Origin: Chryseobacterium sp. OV279
Lineage (GTDB): Bacteria > Bacteroidota > Bacteroidia > Flavobacteriales > Weeksellaceae
DNA: 64,000 nt
Direction: 5' to 3'
NCBI RefSeq assembly: GCF_900128945.1
Contig: NZ_FQUD01000003.1
Span: 186,001 to 250,000 of the forward strand
Numbering within the stretch: the stretch's first letter is position 1; each line of letters begins with the position of its first letter. The translations under genes and the position numbers were made by a program. Below, piece by piece: positions 60,605-64,000 of the stretch. The notes beneath the pieces were generated by a model. That model saw only the letters and a program-made list of their open reading frames with translations, was not told where the DNA came from and searched no databases.

Positions 60605-60690
60605 ATCCGTGAAAATCCGTGTCATCCGTGGCTAATGAAAAACCACGATCATCCGGCTAATCCTCGTGAAAATTTAAACAAAATCCGCAA
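60605..60690. repeat. Intergenic ATCCGTG-type repeats
   Basis: ACATCCGTGAAAATCCGTGTC, GTGGCTAATG, CCACGATCATCCGG and related words form an intergenic repeat block beside the beta-lactamase gene. No ORF. Confidence 0.4.
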
Positions 60691-60696
60691 TTTTTT

Positions 60697-62013
60697 CTAT
60701 TGCAGAAACCACATCTCAAAAGAGCTTCCTTCTTCCTGTGCATGATAGATAAGATAACCACGATGTGCTTCCATAATACTTTTGGAAAGAGTTAAGCCAA
60801 TTCCGGAGCCGCCGTTTCTTGTCGTGAAAAACGGAAGGAATATTTTGTTTTTAATCTCATCGGTAATGCCGGAACCATTGTCTGTTAACGTTAAAATAAC
60901 CCTGTTGTTTTGAGATTTTATGGATGTTGTAATGATTTTTTCTTCCTTTTCTGAGACTGCAAATATAGCGTTGAGATAAAGGTTGATAATGCTTCGTTCA
61001 ATCATTTTTACATCTGCGGAAACAAAGTGTTCTTCCAGATCTAAGATCACTTGTATATGGTTCTTTTCAAATTCGTGTTTTAAGAAATCGACCGCAGATT
61101 CTGTAATTGTTTTCAGCGATACATTTTTAAGGAGAGGTTTGGGAAGTTCCGCCACCTGACGGTAATTGTCAACGAAATTGAGCAGCTGTTTTGATTTCGA
61201 AGTGATGATCATCAGACTTTCTCTCATTTCTTCCTGATCTTCCTTATTGACTGTCTCTTGATTACTGATGTATTCCAGATTTTGGATAAGACTGTTGACG
61301 GGAGTTAATGTATTTAAAAGTTCATGGGAAATCACTTTCATCAGGTTGTTCCAGGCCAGTTTTTCTTTCTGTTCAATAATTTTCTGAACAGATTCCAGAG
61401 TAATGATGAAAAAGCTGTGCTGAACATTTTTCACCTGTTTCGTTCTCATAGAAAAAGACTGTTTCGCATTCTGGCGGATAGAAATATCAAGAAATTCCTG
61501 CCAGCTTTCATAATTCGTCTCCTCAATGATTCTGTAAAATTCAGGAATTTTAGCGGCATACAGCTTCCATGAATTGTATTTTGGAATTTCAAGTATATTC
61601 AGGAAAGTAGGGTTTACATAGAATACTTTCCATTCCTTATCGGTTTCAGATAAAATCATCAGACCGGTGTCTATTTGGTCTAAAATACTTTCATACAGAA
61701 GTTTGTAGGAAGACAAAGAAAGGTGTTCATTTTTACTTTGGTAGTATAACTGTACACTGCTGCTCATTAGCTCAGAAGCATCTTCCTTTGGAAATAATGA
61801 AAAATCTTTTTTGATGATGGATTGAATAATTTTCTCTGTTTTTGCAATTTGAGATAAAAATGAAAAATTAGCTAAAATGATTAGAATCAGAACCAGGGCA
61901 GCAAAGAGTAGCACATTGATCCATTTTTCCAACTGGAAGAAATGATAGCCCAATATTCCGCAGACGATGGCCAATGAAATGTAAATCAGCCAGATGTAAT
62001 TATTTTTACGCAT
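60697..62013 (-). CDS. NtrB-like membrane sensor histidine kinase
   Basis: 438 residues: two membrane helices (about 8-27 and 32-51), a PAS-like part (about 105-205), phosphorylated His in VISHELLNTLTPVNS, and catalytic DNGSGITDE and GGSGIGLTLSKS. Gene starts 22 nt after the sigma-54-dependent regulator and is its partner. Confidence 0.88.
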   Translation of the reverse strand: MRKNNYIWLIYISLAIVCGILGYHFFQLEKWINVLLFAALVLILIILANFSFLSQIAKTEKIIQSIIKKDFSLFPKEDASELMSSSVQLYYQSKNEHLSLSSYKLLYESILDQIDTGLMILSETDKEWKVFYVNPTFLNILEIPKYNSWKLYAAKIPEFYRIIEETNYESWQEFLDISIRQNAKQSFSMRTKQVKNVQHSFFIITLESVQKIIEQKEKLAWNNLMKVISHELLNTLTPVNSLIQNLEYISNQETVNKEDQEEMRESLMIITSKSKQLLNFVDNYRQVAELPKPLLKNVSLKTITESAVDFLKHEFEKNHIQVILDLEEHFVSADVKMIERSIINLYLNAIFAVSEKEEKIITTSIKSQNNRVILTLTDNGSGITDEIKNKIFLPFFTTRNGGSGIGLTLSKSIMEAHRGYLIYHAQEEGSSFEMWFLQ

Positions 62014-62035
62014 TGAAATGTATCTATAGATTCAA

Positions 62036-63379
62036 TTATAATCCGAACTTTTCCATCCTTCTGTACAAAGCCGCTCTTGAGAGTCCCAGATCTTCTGCTG
62101 CCAAAGATATGTTGCCCTGATGTTTTTTTAGTGCTTTTTTGATGAGTATTTCTTCCATGTCTTCAATATTCAGGTTAGTGATGGTACTTTCCTGTTCTTC
62201 CAGTTGAGGCATCAGCAGCTGAAGACTTTTGTCATTGGATAAAATCACACTTCGTTCTATGCAGTGGTCCAGTTCACGGATATTTCCGGGCCAAGGATAG
62301 TTTTTTAGTTGAGATAATAAGTTTTCAGATAATTCTAAATTCGGCTTATGGTATTTCTGTTTATAGCGGTCTAAGAAATAGGTGGCCAGAAGATGGATAT
62401 CTTCCTGTCTTTCTCTCAAAGCGGGAATATTGATTTCCACCGTATTGATTCTGTAATATAAATCCTGACGGAAACGGTTCTCTGCGACTGCTTTTTTCAG
62501 ATTTTCATTGGTTGCAAAAATAAAACGTACATCCAGCATTCTTTCCTTCGTTTCACCAATTCTGGAAAGTTTTCTGTTTTGAATCAAACTGAGCAGTTTG
62601 GTCTGGAGCTGAAGAGGAAGGTTGCCGATTTCGTCCAGAAAAACAGTTCCATTCTGGGTGTTTTCTATTTTTCCTGCATAATCCTGATGAGCATCTGTAA
62701 AGGCTCCTTTTTTATATCCGAATAGCTCAGCTTCAAAAAGATTCTCAGAAATACTTCCCAAATCGATATGCACAAAAGGCTCATTCTTTCTGTCCGACTG
62801 TTCATGAATAGATTCCGCCAAAACATATTTTCCCGTTCCGTTTTCCCCAAGAAGAAGGATGTTGGCGTCAGTAGGAGAAACTTTTTTTATCTGCTCAAGA
62901 ATTTCCTGCATTTTAGGAGAATGGCTGTCCAGCTGATACTGATTGCTTTTTTGATTGATATTTTCCCACTGGCTCAGCTTTTTATTTTTTCGTGAAAGAT
63001 CTACCGCAAGATTCACAGAAGCATACAGTTTTTCGTTATTCCATGGTTTGAGGATAAAATCGGATGCTCCCTTTTTTAAACCTTCGATCGCCAATTCCAC
63101 TTCGCCGTAAGCCGTCATAAGAATGACAGGAAGCTGGGGTTCAAGAGTTTTGATCTCATTCATCCAATACAGGCCATCCTGACCACTTTCAAATCCTTTC
63201 CGGAAATTCATATCCAGAACAACCGCATCGATCTGATGTTCAATGATAAATTTCAAAACTTTTGTGGGTTGGCTGAGACAGCTTACTTCCGAGAAAAATT
63301 TCTTGAGCCAGACTCTTGCAGAAAATAAAATATCTTCATCATCATCTACAATCAATATGTGGGCTTCTTTTTTACGCAT
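62036..63379 (-). CDS. NtrC-type sigma-54-dependent response regulator
   Basis: 447 residues from the ATG at 63379. Receiver (HILIVDDDEDIL, Asp56 in VVLDMNFRKG), AAA+ domain with Walker A GENGTGKY, GAFTDA loop (usual GAFTGA, with Asp for the last Gly), Walker B FLDEIGNL, and a C-terminal Fis HTH (ISLAAEDLGLSRAALYRRME). Activates sigma-54 promoters; two matching dyads and a -24/-12 promoter lie directly upstream, in front of the divergent efflux gene. A TACATTTG -7 box serves this gene, so it may also be self-regulated. Confidence 0.9.
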   Translation of the reverse strand: MRKKEAHILIVDDDEDILFSARVWLKKFFSEVSCLSQPTKVLKFIIEHQIDAVVLDMNFRKGFESGQDGLYWMNEIKTLEPQLPVILMTAYGEVELAIEGLKKGASDFILKPWNNEKLYASVNLAVDLSRKNKKLSQWENINQKSNQYQLDSHSPKMQEILEQIKKVSPTDANILLLGENGTGKYVLAESIHEQSDRKNEPFVHIDLGSISENLFEAELFGYKKGAFTDAHQDYAGKIENTQNGTVFLDEIGNLPLQLQTKLLSLIQNRKLSRIGETKERMLDVRFIFATNENLKKAVAENRFRQDLYYRINTVEINIPALRERQEDIHLLATYFLDRYKQKYHKPNLELSENLLSQLKNYPWPGNIRELDHCIERSVILSNDKSLQLLMPQLEEQESTITNLNIEDMEEILIKKALKKHQGNISLAAEDLGLSRAALYRRMEKFGL

Positions 63380-63418
63380 ACTATTTAAAAAATTAATTAA
63401 AACAGAGAACTCGTTACA

Positions 63419-63426
63419 CAAATGTA
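63419..63426 (-). promoter_or_regulatory. -7 promoter box of the NtrC/NtrB pair
   Basis: TACATTTG on the minus strand matches TAnnTTTG, 39 nt before the ATG at 63379 and 9 nt from the activator dyads. Confidence 0.45.
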
Positions 63427-63435
63427 AAGCTTAAG

Positions 63436-63472
63436 TGTTCATTTTCGCACAAAAAGTGTCCGATAATGAACA
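63436..63472. promoter_or_regulatory. Tandem dyad sites, probable NtrC-type enhancer
   Basis: Two copies of TGTyC-N6-GnACA: TGTTCATTTTCGCACA (63436-63451) and TGTCCGATAATGAACA (63457-63472). Their centres are 21 bp apart, two helical turns, and the whole 37 bp forms one larger near-palindrome. Sits about 91 bp before the predicted efflux transcription start. Confidence 0.7.
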
Positions 63473-63536
63473 GTTTTAACCAATGGGTTAAAAGCTTTAT
63501 TTCAGATTGTCAATCACTTACAGATTTATAATTTAC

Positions 63537-63551
63537 TGGCATTTGGATTGT
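63537..63551 (+). promoter_or_regulatory. Sigma-54 (-24/-12) promoter of the efflux gene
   Basis: TGGCAT (63537-63542) and TTGT (63548-63551) with the GG-to-GT spacing of 12 fits TGGCAC-N5-TTGC with two mismatches. Predicted transcription start near 63563, 23 nt before the ATG. Confidence 0.65.
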
Positions 63552-63585
63552 GTAATTAATTGTAAGCAAACGAGTTATCTTAATT

Positions 63586-64000
63586 ATGGATACGAAAATA
63601 GTAAAAAAGAAATCTACATTGAAAATTGTTTTAATCGGATTGATGATTATAGTGGCAGGATCACTGTTCAGTCTGTATTTCATGAAACAGAAAAAGACGT
63701 ATAATATTTCAGCGGAAGACATTCAGATAGAAGAGGTCACCCGTGGAAAATTTGAAGACATGCTGATGCTCACCGCACAGACACAATCTTTAAACTCATC
63801 CTTGGTGAATGTTCTGGAAGGTGGCGCCATAAAGGAAAAATTTGCGGAAGACGGGCAGATCCTCACAAAAGGACAACCCATTGCAAGAGTCTACAATCCG
63901 AATACAGAATTTAATTATCTGAATCAGGAAACGGGAATCATGCAGCAGATCAGCCAGATGAGAAGTACACTTCTTGAACTTAAAAATCAGGAATTTGTAC
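63586..64000 (+). CDS. HlyD-type membrane fusion protein, 3' partial
   Basis: The frame from ATG 63586 runs past the window end (138 codons seen). One N-terminal membrane helix (about 13-32, LKIVLIGLMIIVAGSLFSLY), then a barrel-sandwich start (VTRGKFEDMLMLTAQTQSLN ... KEKFAEDGQILTKGQPIARVY) as in HlyD/MacA-type adaptors. Probably the first gene of an ABC-type efflux operon lying beyond the window. Regulated by the divergent NtrC-type gene. Confidence 0.8.
   Translation, partial: MDTKIVKKKSTLKIVLIGLMIIVAGSLFSLYFMKQKKTYNISAEDIQIEEVTRGKFEDMLMLTAQTQSLNSSLVNVLEGGAIKEKFAEDGQILTKGQPIARVYNPNTEFNYLNQETGIMQQISQMRSTLLELKNQEFV

Overview
The window comes from a Flavobacteriia (Bacteroidota) chromosome, most likely Chryseobacterium or a close relative. 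The evidence is the low G+C, a type IX secretion C-terminal tail on a polysaccharide lyase, several promoters of the Bacteroidota form (-33 TTTG, -7 TAnnTTTG), RteC-type and MauE-type genes, three short peptides with the MKNLKK..R..LK.I.GG leader usual in Chryseobacterium, and a fragment of a bacterial tRNA-Ser. No complete tRNA, rRNA, CRISPR array or integrase gene was seen.

Left third (1-30.6 kb): this part reads as accessory DNA. It starts with the end of an S9 peptidase gene and a small-exported-protein cluster (DUF6520 protein, MauE-type membrane protein, a 56-residue Cys-rich peptide too short for usual gene calling, a lipoprotein) beside a membrane-bound TPR/AraC regulator. An RteC gene, a leader peptide and an excisionase-like HTH gene follow, then a DUF389 membrane protein, a decayed type II NADH dehydrogenase and a Crp/Fnr regulator. 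Next is a metal and drug block, almost all on the minus strand: metal-binding protein, HMA chaperone, a four-gene efflux operon (adaptor, RND pump, TolC, MFS), and a copper ATPase unit flanked by two AraC regulators that each carry an N-terminal CxxC metal domain. The chaperone and ATPase share an identical 22-bp upstream element at exactly the same distance (38 nt) from matching -7 boxes, which points to one regulon. A PL8 lyase and a broken IS3-type element follow. The 3' end of a tRNA-Ser with its terminator at 30.6 kb suggests that the left part is an island integrated at that tRNA gene.

Middle (30.9-42 kb): DUF1801, a lipoprotein, an ISXO2/IS1595 remnant, DUF2975 plus XRE regulator plus an esterase, a DUF6134-like protein, two further leader peptides in tandem, two duplicated LuxR-type regulators sharing a 122-nt identical block, two small HTH proteins of a lineage-specific kind and two GQVGI-type exported proteins.

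Right part (42-64 kb): mostly chromosomal housekeeping and stress genes. These are a class II cyclic-nucleotide phosphodiesterase-like MBL protein, a MoxR-like ATPase with its vWA partner, a HEAT protein, NmrA and AraC genes, a membrane patatin-like lipase, a Crp-like regulator, a PfpI-like amidotransferase, a histidine kinase/LuxR pair, a class D beta-lactamase, and an NtrB/NtrC-type pair divergent from the start of a HlyD-type efflux gene. The space between the NtrC-like gene and the efflux gene holds two dyad sites 21 bp apart and a -24/-12 promoter, so the two-component pair very probably activates the efflux genes through sigma-54.
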